From Nocardia spumae (GTDB lineage: Bacteria > Actinomycetota > Actinomycetes > Mycobacteriales > Mycobacteriaceae): 64,000 bases of DNA. Below the pieces are notes generated by a model. The model was not told where the DNA came from. It searched no databases and saw nothing but the letters and a program-made list of their open reading frames with translations. This document shows positions 14,389 to 26,668 of this stretch, piece after piece; the stretch's first letter is position 1; each line of letters starts with the position of its first letter. Location of the stretch: the NCBI RefSeq assembly GCF_020733635.1, contig NZ_JAJFZL010000001.1, forward strand, positions 186,001 to 250,000. Direction: 5' to 3'. The position numbers and the translations under genes are program-made.

Positions 14389-16887
14389 TCAGGCCTCTTC
14401 TTCCCCGGAAACCTGGTCGGGCTCATCGGCGTTACGTGCGATCGCGAGCAAGGTATCGCCCTCGCCGAGGTTCATCAACCGCACACCCTTGGTCTGCCGA
14501 CCTGCCTTGCGCACCTGCCTCGCCGCCGTCCGGATGACACCGCCACCGGACGTGATCGCGTAGAGCTCGTCGTCATCGTCGACGATAAGCGCTCCCACCA
14601 GGCTGCCACGCTTCGGGTCGTACTGAAGCGTCAACACACCTTTACCGCCCCGGCCCTGGGCGGTGTATTCCTCGATGGCGGTGCGCTTGGAGTACCCACC
14701 CGCGGTCGCGACAAGCAGATAGGTCCCGTCACGAACGACATTGAGCGACAACAGTTCATCGTCGGTGTTGAATCGCATGCCCTGCACACCGGAGGTCGCG
14801 CGGCCCATGGGGCGCAGCACCTCGTCGTTCGCCGCGAAACGGATCGACTGTCCGTGCGCCGAGACCAGCAGCAGATCGTCGTCGGCCGAACACAGTGCGG
14901 CGCCGACCAATTCGTCGGTATCGCGAAGATTCACCGCGACGATGCCGCCGGTGCGGTTCGAATCGAAATCGGTCAGCCGGGACTTCTTGACCAGGCCGTT
15001 GCGGGTGGCCAGCACCAGATACGGCGCATCCTCGTAGGTCTTGATCTGGATGACCTGCGCGATCTTCTCCTCCGGCTGGAACGCCAGGAGGTTGGCGACA
15101 TGCTGACCGCGCGCGGTGCGATTGGCCTCGGGCAGCTCGTAGGCCTTGGCCCGGTAGACCCGCCCGAGGTTGGTGAAGAACAGCAACCAGTCGTGGGTCG
15201 AGGTCACGAAGAAGTGCTTGACCAGGTCGTCCTGCTTGAGACCCGCGCCCTGCACACCCTTACCACCGCGCTTCTGGCTGCGGTACAGATCGGTCTTGGT
15301 GCGCTTGGCGTACCCCGTGGCGGTGATGGTGACGACCACGTCCTCGCGGGCGATCAGATCCTCGTCGGCGACGTCGCCGTCGGCCGCGACGATCCGGGTC
15401 CGCCGGTCGTCGCCGTATTTCTCGACGATTTCCGCCAGCTCGTCGCGCACGATCGCGCGCTGCCGTTGCGGCTTCTCCAGGATGTCCTTCAAATCGGCGA
15501 TCTCGGCCTCGATGCGGGCCAATTCGTCGATGATCTTCTGCCGCTCCAGGGCGGACAGGCGGCGCAGCTGCATATCGAGGATGGCGGTCGCCTGGATCTC
15601 ATCGATCTCCAGCAATTCCATCAGGCCGGTCCGCGCGGTGTCGGTGTTGGCCGAACGCCGGATCAGGGCGATGACCTCGTCGAGCGCGTCCAGAGCCTTG
15701 ACCAGGCCGCGCAGGATGTGTGCCCGCTCCTCGGCCTTGCGCAGCAGGTAGCGGGTGCGCCGGACGATGACGTCCAACTGGTGTTCGACGTAGAGCCGGA
15801 TCATCTGATCCAGGCGCAGGGTGCGCGGCACGCCGTCGACGATGGACAGCATGTTGGCGCCGAAACTGGTCTGCAGCTGGGTGTGCTTGTAGAGGTTGTT
15901 CAGCACCACCTTCGCCACGGCGTCACGCTTGACCGTGACCACGATCCGCATACCCGCGCGGTCGGAGGACTCGTCGTGGATATCGGAGATACCCGCGATC
16001 TTGCCGTCCTTGACCTGCTCGGCGATCGAGTTGATGAAGTTGTCCGTATTGACCTGGTACGGCAGTTCGGTGATGACGATCGTGGTGCGGCCGCGATTGT
16101 CTTCCTCGATCTCGACCACACCGCGCATCCGGATGGAGCCACGGCCGGTGGTGTAGGCGTCGTGAATGCCCTGACCACCGACGATCAGGCCGTAGGTCGG
16201 GAAGTCCGGACCCTTGACCCGCTCCATACACGCGGCGAGGGTGGTTTCCTCGTCGGCGTCGTAGTTGTCCAGGGCCCAGTAGATCGCCTCGGCCAGCTCG
16301 TTGAGGTTGTGCGGTGGGATGTTGGTCGCCATACCGACCGCGATGCCGTTGGACCCGTTCATCAACAGGTTCGGCACCCGGCTGGGGAGAACTACGGGTT
16401 CCTGGGAGCGGCCGTCGTAGTTGGGCGTGAAATCGACCGTCTCGTGGTCGATCTCACGCAGCAACTCCATCGCCAGCGGGGTGAGCCGGCACTCGGTGTA
16501 TCGCATGGCGGCCGCACCGTCGTTGCCGCGGGAGCCGAAGTTGCCCTGACCGTCGACCAGCGGATAACGCAGCGACCACGGCTGCGCCATACGCACCAGG
16601 GTGTCGTAGATCGAGGCGTCACCGTGCGGGTGGTAGTTACCCATGGTCTCGGCGACCGGGCGAGCGGACTTCACATAACCGCGATCGGGCCGATATCCGT
16701 TGTCGTACATCGCGTAGAGCACGCGCCGATGCACCGGCTTGAGGCCGTCACGCACATCGGGCAGCGCACGGCCCACGATCACGCTCATCGCGTAATCGAT
16801 GTAGCTGCTCTGCATTTCGTTCTGGATATCGACCGGCTCGATCCGGTCGCCCGCACCACCGTTGGGCGGCAGGGTGGTCTCAGTCAT
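14389..16887 (-). CDS. gyrA: DNA gyrase subunit A
   Basis: An 832-residue GyrA. The N-terminal breakage-reunion domain carries the catalytic Tyr in the conserved RYTECRLT context and the quinolone-determining region [19 protein letters not shown], with Ala at the position that is Ser83 in E. coli, as in mycobacteria. The C-terminal half has six-bladed pinwheel repeats and the GyrA box QRRGGKGV-like element (here [11 protein letters not shown]). With GyrB it introduces negative supercoils using ATP. The ATG has GGAGAG 3-8 nt upstream. It lies 59 bp after gyrB on the same strand, so they are co-transcribed. Length and gene order are normal for Mycobacteriales. Confidence 0.98.
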   Translation of the reverse strand: MTETTLPPNGGAGDRIEPVDIQNEMQSSYIDYAMSVIVGRALPDVRDGLKPVHRRVLYAMYDNGYRPDRGYVKSARPVAETMGNYHPHGDASIYDTLVRMAQPWSLRYPLVDGQGNFGSRGNDGAAAMRYTECRLTPLAMELLREIDHETVDFTPNYDGRSQEPVVLPSRVPNLLMNGSNGIAVGMATNIPPHNLNELAEAIYWALDNYDADEETTLAACMERVKGPDFPTYGLIVGGQGIHDAYTTGRGSIRMRGVVEIEEDNRGRTTIVITELPYQVNTDNFINSIAEQVKDGKIAGISDIHDESSDRAGMRIVVTVKRDAVAKVVLNNLYKHTQLQTSFGANMLSIVDGVPRTLRLDQMIRLYVEHQLDVIVRRTRYLLRKAEERAHILRGLVKALDALDEVIALIRRSANTDTARTGLMELLEIDEIQATAILDMQLRRLSALERQKIIDELARIEAEIADLKDILEKPQRQRAIVRDELAEIVEKYGDDRRTRIVAADGDVADEDLIAREDVVVTITATGYAKRTKTDLYRSQKRGGKGVQGAGLKQDDLVKHFFVTSTHDWLLFFTNLGRVYRAKAYELPEANRTARGQHVANLLAFQPEEKIAQVIQIKTYEDAPYLVLATRNGLVKKSRLTDFDSNRTGGIVAVNLRDTDELVGAALCSADDDLLLVSAHGQSIRFAANDEVLRPMGRATSGVQGMRFNTDDELLSLNVVRDGTYLLVATAGGYSKRTAIEEYTAQGRGGKGVLTLQYDPKRGSLVGALIVDDDDELYAITSGGGVIRTAARQVRKAGRQTKGVRLMNLGEGDTLLAIARNADEPDQVSGEEEA

Positions 16888-16946
16888 GAACTCTCCTTAG
16901 AAGGCCTGGCGGGTACTCGGGCGCGCGGGTGGCCGCGCAGCGCCGA

Positions 16947-19399
<2,453 letters not shown>

Positions 19400-19975
19400 T
19401 CAGCCGTAGGTATCGCGAGGGCCGCGGCCCTTGATATGCCGCTCACCCTTACGCCAGCTCGGCGCCGCCGGGCCGCTGATCTTCAACGAGGTGACCACGC
19501 CCTGACCGACCGCGGCATTGATCTTCGCCAGCAACTGCGCCTGCAACATACGCAGCTGGGTTGCCCAGGCGGTGGATTCGGCCTGGATGCTCAGGACCCC
19601 GTCGGTGAGCGATACCGGCTCGGCATGCGCCGCGATATCTTCCCCGACCACCGCCGGCCAGCGACCGAAAACCGTTCCCTCGGCGACTTTTCCGGACCAG
19701 CCACGACTCTTGGCCAGCGACCCGGCCACGGCCGACAACAGTTGCGGATCCCGATCGTCGGGCCGTGCACCGGACCAGCCGGACCGGCGACGCAGGGCTC
19801 GCACACCGCCCTTGCGCGGCGAGGCCCGGCCCTGGCCGACGGCCTTTCCGCTGGCGCGCGCGGCGGCGCGCGCCTCCTCCAGCGCTCGACGGGCGAGGTC
19901 CACACCGCGCAGTTCCGGTTCGGAACCGGCGGGTGACGACGCCGAGTTGGCTTCTGGTCCGGTGTCTGCGGCCAC
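19400..19975 (-). CDS. DciA-like DUF721 protein (Rv0004 homologue)
   Basis: A 191-residue DUF721 protein. The N-terminal ~75 residues are low-complexity and basic ([19 protein letters not shown]). The C-terminal ~100 residues form the DUF721 domain: [43 protein letters not shown]721 proteins of the DciA type act as ancestral loaders or modulators of the DnaB helicase in bacteria lacking DnaC/DnaI. The GTG at 19975 has GGGAGGAG about 8 nt upstream. It follows recF on the same strand, as in all Mycobacteriales origins, which supports a replication role. Assignment as a functional DciA is by family, not by any motif seen here. Confidence 0.85.
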   Translation of the reverse strand: MAADTGPEANSASSPAGSEPELRGVDLARRALEEARAAARASGKAVGQGRASPRKGGVRALRRRSGWSGARPDDRDPQLLSAVAGSLAKSRGWSGKVAEGTVFGRWPAVVGEDIAAHAEPVSLTDGVLSIQAESTAWATQLRMLQAQLLAKINAAVGQGVVTSLKISGPAAPSWRKGERHIKGRGPRDTYG

Positions 19976-20141
19976 GGTCGACTCCTCCCGTCCGATTGCT
20001 GCCTGCTGTCGGTCCGTCGCGAGCCCGGTACCGTTGTGGACGACTCCGCTGAACCGGGCGTTGCAGCAAGGCTAGTCGCTGGGTACGACAACCTGTGTGG
20101 CCGCCACCGGACGGTTCGAAAACACCCTCGCGGGCCGAAGA

Positions 20142-21350
20142 TCAGGCCGTGTCCTGGTCCTGGGCCGGCGCCGGCGGAACGACGATGCGGGAGGTTCGCT
20201 CATCGGCGACGCCGTCGGTTTCGACCCGAATCGGATTGGCCTCGAGTTCGGCCGGTACGTCCTCGGGTACGGCCGCGGTGATCAGCACCTGTTCGGCACC
20301 GGCGGCGACCGCGGCGAGCGCTGTGCGGCGACGGCGATCCAATTCCGCGAACACATCGTCGAGCAGGAGCACCGGATCGGTGCCGGCGTTGCGCAGCAGT
20401 TCGAACGCCCCCAACCGCAGGGCCAGCGCGAACGACCACGATTCACCATGGCTGGCAAAGCCTTTGGCCGGCGCCGAACCGAGCATCAGATCCAGATCGT
20501 CGCGGTGCGGGCCGACCAGGCACACCCCGCGCTCGAGTTCCTTCGAGCGCGCGGAAGCCAACTCGCTCAACATGTTCGCTTCCAACGCCTCGACATCATC
20601 GGGCTGGGGAGAACGCTGTGGATCGAGGAATTCCTCGGGCAGCGCCGCGCAGCGGTAGCGAATGGCCGCGGTCCGTGATTCCGGCGCGATGGACCGATAT
20701 GCCTGCTCGAGATACGGCGCCAGCTCATGTACCAGCCGCAGCCGCTGGGCCAGCAGTTGTGCTCCGTGCGCGGCCAGATGGCCGTCCCAGACATCGAGGG
20801 TGCCGAGTTCGGCGGGCGATCCAGAGCGCGAACGAGCCTGCCGTCCCGCGGTTTTCAACAGGGCCGAACGCTGCCGCAGCACCCGCTCGTAATCCGAGCG
20901 AACTCCGGCCAGCCGTGGCAGTCGCGCGGTCGCCAGCTCATCGAGGAATCGGCGCCGTTCGGAGGGATCGCCACGGACCAGCGCCAGGTCCTCCGGTGCG
21001 AACAGCACCGTGTGCAGGATGCCCAGGATCTCGCGGGGTCGGCGCACCGGGGAGCGGTTGATCTGGGCGCGGTTGGCGGCCCCCTGATTCAGTTCCACAT
21101 CGACGCGCAGTTCTCGTCCGCTGTTGACGACGGTGGCACCGATCCGAGATCGCTGCTGTCCCAACCTGATCAGCGGCGCATCGCCGGCAACCCGGTGGGA
21201 ACCCAGTGTGGACAGGTAGCCGACGGCCTCCACGAGGTTGGTCTTGCCGTTGCCGTTGGCCCCCAGGAAAACGGTTCTGCCTGTGGGTAATTCGAGATCC
21301 ACATGCTCCCAGGAGCGGAAATCACGCAGTGTGAGCGTTCGAATGTGCAT
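20142..21350 (-). CDS. recF: DNA replication/repair protein RecF
   Basis: A 402-residue SMC-like ATPase. The Walker A motif GANGNGKTN is at residues 30-38, [27 protein letters not shown] follows in two conserved pieces, and the C-terminal Walker B/D-loop reads [15 protein letters not shown]. RecF loads RecA with RecO and RecR at single-strand gaps. The ATG at 21350 (MHIRTL) is the conserved start; a GTG at 21368 in frame adds six residues. It lies 167 bp downstream of dnaN. No gnd gene intervenes, unlike some relatives. The insert [11 protein letters not shown] is non-conserved. The name is secure. Confidence 0.96.
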   Translation of the reverse strand: MHIRTLTLRDFRSWEHVDLELPTGRTVFLGANGNGKTNLVEAVGYLSTLGSHRVAGDAPLIRLGQQRSRIGATVVNSGRELRVDVELNQGAANRAQINRSPVRRPREILGILHTVLFAPEDLALVRGDPSERRRFLDELATARLPRLAGVRSDYERVLRQRSALLKTAGRQARSRSGSPAELGTLDVWDGHLAAHGAQLLAQRLRLVHELAPYLEQAYRSIAPESRTAAIRYRCAALPEEFLDPQRSPQPDDVEALEANMLSELASARSKELERGVCLVGPHRDDLDLMLGSAPAKGFASHGESWSFALALRLGAFELLRNAGTDPVLLLDDVFAELDRRRRTALAAVAAGAEQVLITAAVPEDVPAELEANPIRVETDGVADERTSRIVVPPAPAQDQDTA

Positions 21351-21517
21351 AGCTGAACCCGCCGTCACCAGGCACTTTGTGACGGACCGCTCGAAATGCC
21401 CACGCGCCCGGAGTTTTTCACAGGTTTATCAACATCTCCACAGGTCGGGGTGAACGAATGCCGCCTCGCCGGCCGAACGATGGCCGGCGAGGCGGACGAG
21501 ACCGAGAAGCGAGACGA

Positions 21518-22687
21518 TCAGCCCGGCAACCGGACCGGCATCAACAGGTAGATGTAGCTGCTCGCAAGCGCTGCGAAGGCGCCGGACTCCGACTGCTCCG
21601 GCTCCTCCTCGCCGGTCGGGCACATCACCGCGGGACGGCTGGGTGTGGTGAAGCCGAAGGTCACCCGGTCCGAATGCAGCGCCGACAGCCCGTCGTTGAG
21701 GTAGCTCGGGTTGAACGCGATGGTCAGGGGTTCACCGCGGAACTCCGCCTCGAGCCACTCCTCGGCTCGTCCGGCATCGTCACCACCCGCGGACAGCTGC
21801 AGCCCCTGATCGGAGAACTCGAGCCGCACCTGTGCACCGCGCTCGGCCACGAGAGCAACTCGCTTGATCGCTTCGATCAGCGCACTGACCTGCAGCGTCG
21901 CGATCGACGTGTGCTCCTTGGGGAGCAATTGGCGGAACTTGGGGAATTCCGCGTCGAGCAGTCGGGTGGTGGTGCGCCGACCGCCGTTGACGATGCCCAG
22001 CAGGCCATCGGTCCCGGTGCCGAAGGCGAGCTGTACGGGCGCATCGGAGGCGCCGAGCGTCTTGGCCGACTCCGAGAGCGTGCGGGCCGGCACCAGCACC
22101 GCCGTCTCCACATCCGAACGGCCCGGCTGCCATTCCAGGTGACGGACGGCCAGGCGAAAGCGGTCGGTGGCGGCCAGGACGACCTGGGGGCCCTCGATCT
22201 CGACGCGAATACCGGTCAGCATGGGGAGGGTGTCGTCGCGGCCGGCGGCAACAGCCACCTGGCTCACCGCCTCGGAGAACAGTTCCACACCCAGTTCACC
22301 GGTCTGCGGAGGAAGTTCGGGCAGCTGGGGATAATCTTCGACCGGCATGGTCGGCAGCGAGAATTTGGCGCTGCCGCAAGCGATCAGCACGCGGGTGCCG
22401 TCGACGGAGACATCGACCGGTTTGTTGGACAACGCCTTGGTGATGTCGGCCAGGAGACGACCGGAAACCAGGACCTGTCCGGGGCCGGCGACCTCGGCCG
22501 CGACCCGCATCTGCGCGGAGACCTCGTAGTCGAATCCGGAGACGGTCAGACCATCCTCGTCGGCCACCAGCAGGACACCGCCGAGGACGGGCACCGGCGG
22601 GCGAGACGGCAGGCTACGGGCCACCCAAGCGACGGATTCCGCGAAATCCTCGCGAGCGACCCGAAACTTCATACTTGCAAGCTCCAT
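21518..22687 (-). CDS. dnaN: DNA polymerase III sliding clamp beta
   Basis: A 389-residue beta clamp with three repeated clamp domains. Recognisable are [78 protein letters not shown] and the C-terminal [12 protein letters not shown] that forms part of the peptide-binding pocket. The dimer encircles DNA and tethers polymerase and repair enzymes. The ATG at 22687 is used, with GAGAGGA upstream. It is the first gene leftward of oriC, and its promoter must lie in the oriC-proximal 350 bp. Confidence 0.98.
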   Translation of the reverse strand: MELASMKFRVAREDFAESVAWVARSLPSRPPVPVLGGVLLVADEDGLTVSGFDYEVSAQMRVAAEVAGPGQVLVSGRLLADITKALSNKPVDVSVDGTRVLIACGSAKFSLPTMPVEDYPQLPELPPQTGELGVELFSEAVSQVAVAAGRDDTLPMLTGIRVEIEGPQVVLAATDRFRLAVRHLEWQPGRSDVETAVLVPARTLSESAKTLGASDAPVQLAFGTGTDGLLGIVNGGRRTTTRLLDAEFPKFRQLLPKEHTSIATLQVSALIEAIKRVALVAERGAQVRLEFSDQGLQLSAGGDDAGRAEEWLEAEFRGEPLTIAFNPSYLNDGLSALHSDRVTFGFTTPSRPAVMCPTGEEEPEQSESGAFAALASSYIYLLMPVRLPG

Positions 22688-23029
22688 CGCTCGGTATGTC
22701 CTCTCCCAGTCTCGATCGGTCGTGATCTGTTCGGCGCAGTGGTGATCTGCTCGGCAACTCAGCGTGGTTCATGCAGCGACGTGGTCCAACGGTCGTCCGC
22801 AGCGCACCGCAGTGTGGCACAGCCGACCGACATCAAACCGTACCCGCGTAGGCGCCCGATGACTACGTCACCCCCTCACCCGGTGAGTCGGCCACCAGGA
22901 ACACGAACGAGGACCGATCGCCCCGACGCGTCGGCTGCCCCGGGCTCCCCTCTTCTCCCTGCCTCGTTCGGTTGTGGAGTTGTTCGGATCGTTCCGTCGG
23001 TCCCCGAGCTGAGTTTCCACACACCCTGT

Positions 23030-23095
23030 TTTCAAGAAGAAATCTAAAGAAGAAGAACTGAAGTAGTAGTAGGCACTGTGGATTCTGTGGACGCC
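23030..23095 (-). other. putative DNA unwinding element with DnaA-trio and two tandem DnaA boxes
   Basis: Read on the minus strand: two contiguous 9-mers GCGTCCACA (23095-23087) and GAATCCACA (23086-23078), then GTGC, then CTA-CTA-CTA-CTT (23073-23062) and a pyrimidine-rich AT stretch out to about 23030. This is the box-box-GC spacer-trio-AT order of the basal unwinding system described in Bacillus subtilis, where DnaA engages single-stranded trios. Confidence 0.7.
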
Positions 23096-23279
23096 GCCGG
23101 TCTGCGCAGCTCACGGGGCGTGGCGGCGTGGGGATGTCCGGCGGGTGACTCGAGGATGAACAGAGGACCGCTGTGGAGGCCACAAATCTGTTCAACCGTC
23201 ATCCTCGAGTCATCCTCGAGTTCTTCCATGGCTTGCGGCCTGTTGTACACACGTGTGTGCCGATCGGTGCACTACCGGG

Positions 23280-23319
23280 GGATTCCTCGAGGACCTGACA
23301 AGAAGTCCTCGAGGAATCC
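23280..23319. repeat. oriC inverted repeat 1 (CTCGAG-centred arms)
   Basis: GGATTCCTCGAGGAC (23280-23294) and GTCCTCGAGGAATCC (23305-23319) are perfect 15-bp inverted repeats around a 10-nt spacer. Each arm contains the internal palindrome TCCTCGAGGA. The right arm runs into a GAATCCACA DnaA-box-like 9-mer. Confidence 0.85.
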
Positions 23320-23454
23320 ACATGCCGATTCGGCTGTCTTCGCAGTTCGGCGCCGGTGGATGAATCAGGCTGTGGGAACTGTGTATCGACGGCTGTGAGT
23401 GAAACCGTCCACAGCCGCCGGCCGAGACTGTGCGCAACCTCGAGGACAAACGGG

Positions 23455-23494
23455 GGATTCCTCGAGGACTCCACAAGGACTCCTCGAGGAATCC
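23455..23494. repeat. oriC inverted repeat 2 (CTCGAG-centred arms)
   Basis: GGATTCCTCGAGGACTCC (23455-23472) and GGACTCCTCGAGGAATCC (23477-23494) are inverted repeats matching at 17 of 18 positions around a 4-nt loop. The arms repeat those of the inverted repeat 175 bp upstream. The right arm again overlaps GAATCCACA. Confidence 0.85.
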
Positions 23495-23505
23495 ACAACA
23501 CGAAA

Positions 23506-23542
23506 AAGCCGATCCACCCAGGTCAACCGGGTGGATCGGCTT
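23506..23542 (-). terminator. rho-independent terminator of dnaA
   Basis: AAGCCGATCCACCC (23506-23519) and GGGTGGATCGGCTT (23529-23542) form a perfect 14-bp stem with a 9-nt loop. On the minus strand the stem is followed by a T run (complement of AAA at 23503-23505), about 10 bp past the dnaA stop. Confidence 0.9.
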
Positions 23543-23552
23543 GTGTAGAGAT

Positions 23553-25523
23553 TCAGCGAGAACGCTGTTTGATTCTGGCTGTGAGTTCCTGAACCTGGTC
23601 GTACACACGGCGGCGCTCGGTCATCTCCTTGCGCACCTTCTTCTCCGCGTACATGACCGTGGTGTGGTCGCGCCCGAATGCCTGACCGATCTTCGGCAGT
23701 GACAGATCGGTCAGTTCCCGGCACAGGTACATGGCGATCTGCCGGGCTTGAGCCAGCGGACGAGCCTTACCGGGACCGGTCAGCTCTTCCAGGGTGGTGT
23801 TGAAGTACTCCGCGGTCACGGCCATGATCGTCGAGGCCGTGATCTCGATGGTGGTGGTGTCGGGCATGAGGTCGCGCAGGACGACCTCGGCCAAGGACAG
23901 ATCCAGTGGCTGCCCGTTCAACGAGGCGAACGCCGTCACCCGGATCAGCGCACCCTCGAGTTCGCGGATATTGCGTTCCACCCGGCTGGCGATCAATTCC
24001 AGGACGTCGTGTGGCACATCGAGCCGATCCATCCGCGCCTTCTTGCGCAGAATCGCGATGCGGGTTTCGAGTTCCGGCGGCTGGACATCGGTGATCAGCC
24101 CCCACTCGAACCGGGTACGCAGCCGCTCCTCGAGTGTCGCGAGTTGTTTGGGCGGGCGGTCGGATGACACCACGATCTGCTTGTTCGCGTTGTGCAGGGT
24201 GTTGAAGGTGTGGAAGAACTCCTCCTGGATGCCTTCCTTACCCTCGATGAACTGGATGTCGTCCACCAGCAGGATGTCGGTTTCGCGATACCGCCGCTTG
24301 AACGCGACCTTGCGGTCGTCCCGCAGACTGTTGATGAAGTCGTTGGTGAATTCCTCGGTCGAGACGTATTTGACGCGCATCCCGGGGAACAGCCGCTGGG
24401 CATAGTGACCGGCGGCGTGCAGGAGGTGGGTCTTCCCCAGCCCCGACGCACCCCAGACGAACAACGGGTTGTAGGCCCGAGCGGGGGCCTCCGCGATCGC
24501 CACGGCCGCCGCATGGGCGAACCGGTTGGAGGCGCCGATGACGAACGTCTCGAAGGTGTACTTGGCGTTCAGGCTGGCGGAGGACGTCGCGGGGGTGGGC
24601 GGCGGCGGTTCCGGTGACTTCGTGAAGTACGTCGGCCAGGAGTTACGCGCATTCACCACCGGCTCGTCGGGCTCCTCGACGGCACCGGGCCGCGGCACCG
24701 GCGCAATGTCGGCCTCGGGTGTGAACAGCGACTCCTGTCCGGGGTGACCGCCGGCCCGCGGCATGTCCGGCTCTCGTCGGGGCAGGTCCGGCTCCCGCCG
24801 CAACGGTTCCTGTTCGTGCCGCAGTGACTCGGCCTCCCGGCGCAGCGCGTCCTGTGGATGATGCATCGGCTCGTGTTCGCGACGCAGCGACTCCGGCTCG
24901 TGGCGCATGGGTTCGCGCACCCCCTCGGGGTCGCGGCGCAACGAGTCCTCGTGCAGTTGCGGATCCGAGTCCCGGCGCAGCGTGGCCGGCGGTCCGAGCA
25001 CCTCCGGCAATTCCCCGGCCATCGGCCCCGGCGGATACTCACCCTGGGGATATGCGGGACGGGCCTGGTAGTCAGCTGGGGAAAGGTAGCGCGGCGTGGG
25101 GAAATCCCCAGGGTCGGAGTACTGCGGCGGCGCCGGGAATCCGGCGGGCTCCCGGGGCTTGTCGCGCATCCGGTCGGGGCGTGAGGTCAGCCGGGCATGT
25201 CGCGCACTCGTTCCGGGACGGTCCGGGGGCGGGTTGGTCGGTGCCGCGATCCGCACGCCGAGGCCTTCGACCTGGGGGCCGAGGCGGCGGGCCAGCGACC
25301 GCAGGATCGGCTCCCGCAGATCCCGTTCGATCGCTTCCTGCGCCAGCGAAGAAGGTACCGAGAGCAGGGCGAACCCTTGTGCGACCGTCAGCGGCTTCAC
25401 CAGGCCCAGCCACGCCTTCTGCGCGTTGGTCACCGGTGGTATGGCACCGTCGGTCGAGCCGGCGGTGAGCTCGGCGACCACTTCGGGCCAGACCGCGGTC
25501 AACACGTTCTGCTCATCGTCCAC
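23553..25523 (-). CDS. dnaA: chromosomal replication initiator DnaA
   Basis: A 656-residue initiator, longer than the ~500 residues of mycobacterial DnaA. Domain I spans about 1-95 ([24 protein letters not shown]). Domain II is a long Pro/Arg/Glu-rich linker (about 96-310) with heptad-like repeats such as [21 protein letters not shown]. Domain III is the AAA+ ATPase: [20 protein letters not shown], Walker [16 protein letters not shown] (about 357), Walker [16 protein letters not shown]. Domain IV binds DnaA boxes: [23 protein letters not shown] start with GGGGAGGA about 8 nt upstream. A box cluster 85-116 bp upstream suggests autoregulation, and a strong terminator follows the stop. Confidence 0.98.
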   Translation of the reverse strand: MDDEQNVLTAVWPEVVAELTAGSTDGAIPPVTNAQKAWLGLVKPLTVAQGFALLSVPSSLAQEAIERDLREPILRSLARRLGPQVEGLGVRIAAPTNPPPDRPGTSARHARLTSRPDRMRDKPREPAGFPAPPQYSDPGDFPTPRYLSPADYQARPAYPQGEYPPGPMAGELPEVLGPPATLRRDSDPQLHEDSLRRDPEGVREPMRHEPESLRREHEPMHHPQDALRREAESLRHEQEPLRREPDLPRREPDMPRAGGHPGQESLFTPEADIAPVPRPGAVEEPDEPVVNARNSWPTYFTKSPEPPPPTPATSSASLNAKYTFETFVIGASNRFAHAAAVAIAEAPARAYNPLFVWGASGLGKTHLLHAAGHYAQRLFPGMRVKYVSTEEFTNDFINSLRDDRKVAFKRRYRETDILLVDDIQFIEGKEGIQEEFFHTFNTLHNANKQIVVSSDRPPKQLATLEERLRTRFEWGLITDVQPPELETRIAILRKKARMDRLDVPHDVLELIASRVERNIRELEGALIRVTAFASLNGQPLDLSLAEVVLRDLMPDTTTIEITASTIMAVTAEYFNTTLEELTGPGKARPLAQARQIAMYLCRELTDLSLPKIGQAFGRDHTTVMYAEKKVRKEMTERRRVYDQVQELTARIKQRSR

Positions 25524-25607
25524 GTATATTTCCTCCCCGGAGCAAAGTCGATAGGAGCACCACGGTCGGCCTGGCCGTCAGCCATACGAATATGCCACTC
25601 CAGGGGT

Positions 25608-25639
25608 CTTTCCACACAATTATCCACAGATGTGGAGAA
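25608..25639. promoter_or_regulatory. DnaA-box cluster upstream of dnaA
   Basis: TTATCCACA at 25620-25628 is a perfect consensus DnaA box, flanked by CTTTCCACA (25608-25616) and, inverted, TTCTCCACA (25639-25631). The cluster is about 85-116 bp before the dnaA start, where DnaA binding would repress its own promoter. Confidence 0.75.
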
Positions 25640-25821
25640 CCGGTGCGATACGTGGCTTGCTGCGCGAACCCCCCGGTCAGCGCCTGGACCTGCGCTTCCG
25701 CAGCAATTTTCTAGCTATGGATGCTAGTGGGTTTCTCGGGGATGTGACAAGGGTTGTTCACGAGCCCCGGTCGGCTCGGCGCGCCGCGACCGTGGCGGGC
25801 GTCTCATGGGGTACCCCGAGT

Positions 25822-25850
25822 TTGACCCTCTCCTGGCTGATCAGTACCCT
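25822..25850 (+). promoter_or_regulatory. rpmH promoter
   Basis: TTGACC (25822-25827) and TACCCT (25845-25850) are spaced by exactly 17 bp, a good vegetative sigma promoter reading toward rpmH about 180 bp downstream. Confidence 0.6.
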
Positions 25851-26028
25851 CGTACAGTCACCCGTTGACGCGGTGTCCGGTGCCTGCTGCCTGGTCGAAT
25901 TTCGATCCAGCGGGACCACCACGCAATGGGCGTTGTGCCGATGAAGACCTGTTTTCATCGCGACCACATCGTTTCACCGAATAGCTTCGGGCGCCGCCTG
26001 GCGCCCACCAACTCGAGGAGTGTTGACC

Positions 26029-26172
26029 GTGGCCAAGGGCAAGCGGACGTTCCAGCCGAACAACCGTCGTCGTGCGCGGGTCCACGGCTTCCGTCTCCGG
26101 ATGCGCACCCGTGCTGGGCGCGCGATCGTGTCGGCGCGCCGTCGTAAGGGCCGCGCCTCTCTGACGGCCTGA
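26029..26172 (+). CDS. rpmH: 50S ribosomal protein L34
   Basis: A 47-residue protein absent from longer-ORF listings. From GTG 26029 it reads [20 protein letters not shown], then [20 protein letters not shown] and GRASLTA. It is nearly identical to mycobacterial L34, a small Arg/Lys-rich protein of the large ribosomal subunit. GAGGAG lies 9-14 nt upstream; in-frame GTG/TTG codons at 26020 and 26023 are less well spaced. It begins the rightward rpmH-rnpA-yidD-yidC-jag block, 85 bp before rnpA. A small hairpin in the leader might influence expression. Confidence 0.97.
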   Translation: MAKGKRTFQPNNRRRARVHGFRLRMRTRAGRAIVSARRRKGRASLTA

Positions 26173-26257
26173 TCGATCGGCATCGGCATCGCCGCCATGC
26201 CTCGCTCGCCGTTCGTCCCATTCTCCCCGTTCACCCGCTACGTGCTCGGACACTCGG

Positions 26258-26668
26258 GTGTTGCCTGAGCCGTACCGGCTGCATCATCGTGCCGACTTCT
26301 CCCGGACGGTGCGACAGGGCCGAAGAATCGGGAGGCGGGACATCGTGGTGCATGTGGTGTCGAGCAGTGCCGCGATCGGCGAGATCGAGTCGCGGTCGCT
26401 CGCGCGGTCCGGCGGTCCTCGTTTCGGTTTGATTGTCAGCAAGGCGGTGGGTACCGCGGTGATTCGACACCGCGTCGCCCGCCGCCTGCGTCATATCTGC
26501 GCCGGGGTCCGCTCGGATCTCCCGGCCGAAGCCGATGTCGTGATTCGGGCCCTGCCCGGCGCGGCGACGGCGACCTCCGCGGACCTGGACCGCCAGCTGC
26601 GATCCGCCCTGCGGAAACTGTCGTTCGATATCCCCGCTGTGCGGGTGGAGCCGAGTGATGCGTCATGA
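26258..26668 (+). CDS. rnpA: ribonuclease P protein component
   Basis: A 136-residue basic protein that supports the RNase P RNA in 5' maturation of tRNA. The start MLPEPYRLHHRADFSRTVRQGRRIG and the RNP signature VIRHRVARRLRHI (about 67-79, equivalent to RNRVKRRLRE) are diagnostic, and FGLIVSKAVGTAV precedes it. The GTG at 26258 is chosen because the next residues match the conserved MLP start; the Shine-Dalgarno is weak and it may rely on readthrough from rpmH. Its stop overlaps the yidD start by 4 nt (ATGA), so the two are translationally coupled. Confidence 0.96.
   Translation: MLPEPYRLHHRADFSRTVRQGRRIGRRDIVVHVVSSSAAIGEIESRSLARSGGPRFGLIVSKAVGTAVIRHRVARRLRHICAGVRSDLPAEADVVIRALPGAATATSADLDRQLRSALRKLSFDIPAVRVEPSDAS

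Larger units (their letters stand above)
22688..23552. other. oriC: chromosomal replication origin (dnaA-dnaN intergenic region)
   Basis: An 865-bp gap between dnaN and dnaA, the standard oriC position in Actinobacteria. It contains many TCCACA cores (DnaA-box-like), for example GCGTCCACA and GAATCCACA in tandem, GAATCCACA again at 23315-23323 and 23490-23498, and CCGTCCACA near 23406. It also holds an AT/purine-rich unwinding stretch at about 23030-23073 and eight CTCGAG palindromes between 23149 and 23488. No perfect TTGTCCACA is seen, so the boxes are degenerate. The dnaN promoter also lies here. No gene is apparent. Confidence 0.9.
25524..26028. other. dnaA-rpmH divergent intergenic region
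   Basis: A 505-bp gap holding the divergent control signals: DnaA boxes at 25608-25639 on the dnaA side, a good rpmH promoter at 25822-25850, and a leader hairpin GGGCGCC-GCCT-GGCGCCC at 25989-26006 just before the rpmH ribosome site. Between 25640 and 25820 nothing distinct is seen. No gene is convincing. Confidence 0.7.

Noticed and set aside
21458..23047. 529-residue plus-strand frame opposite dnaN and part of oriC
   Set aside because: Antisense shadow of dnaN. It crosses the oriC unwinding region and has no domain.
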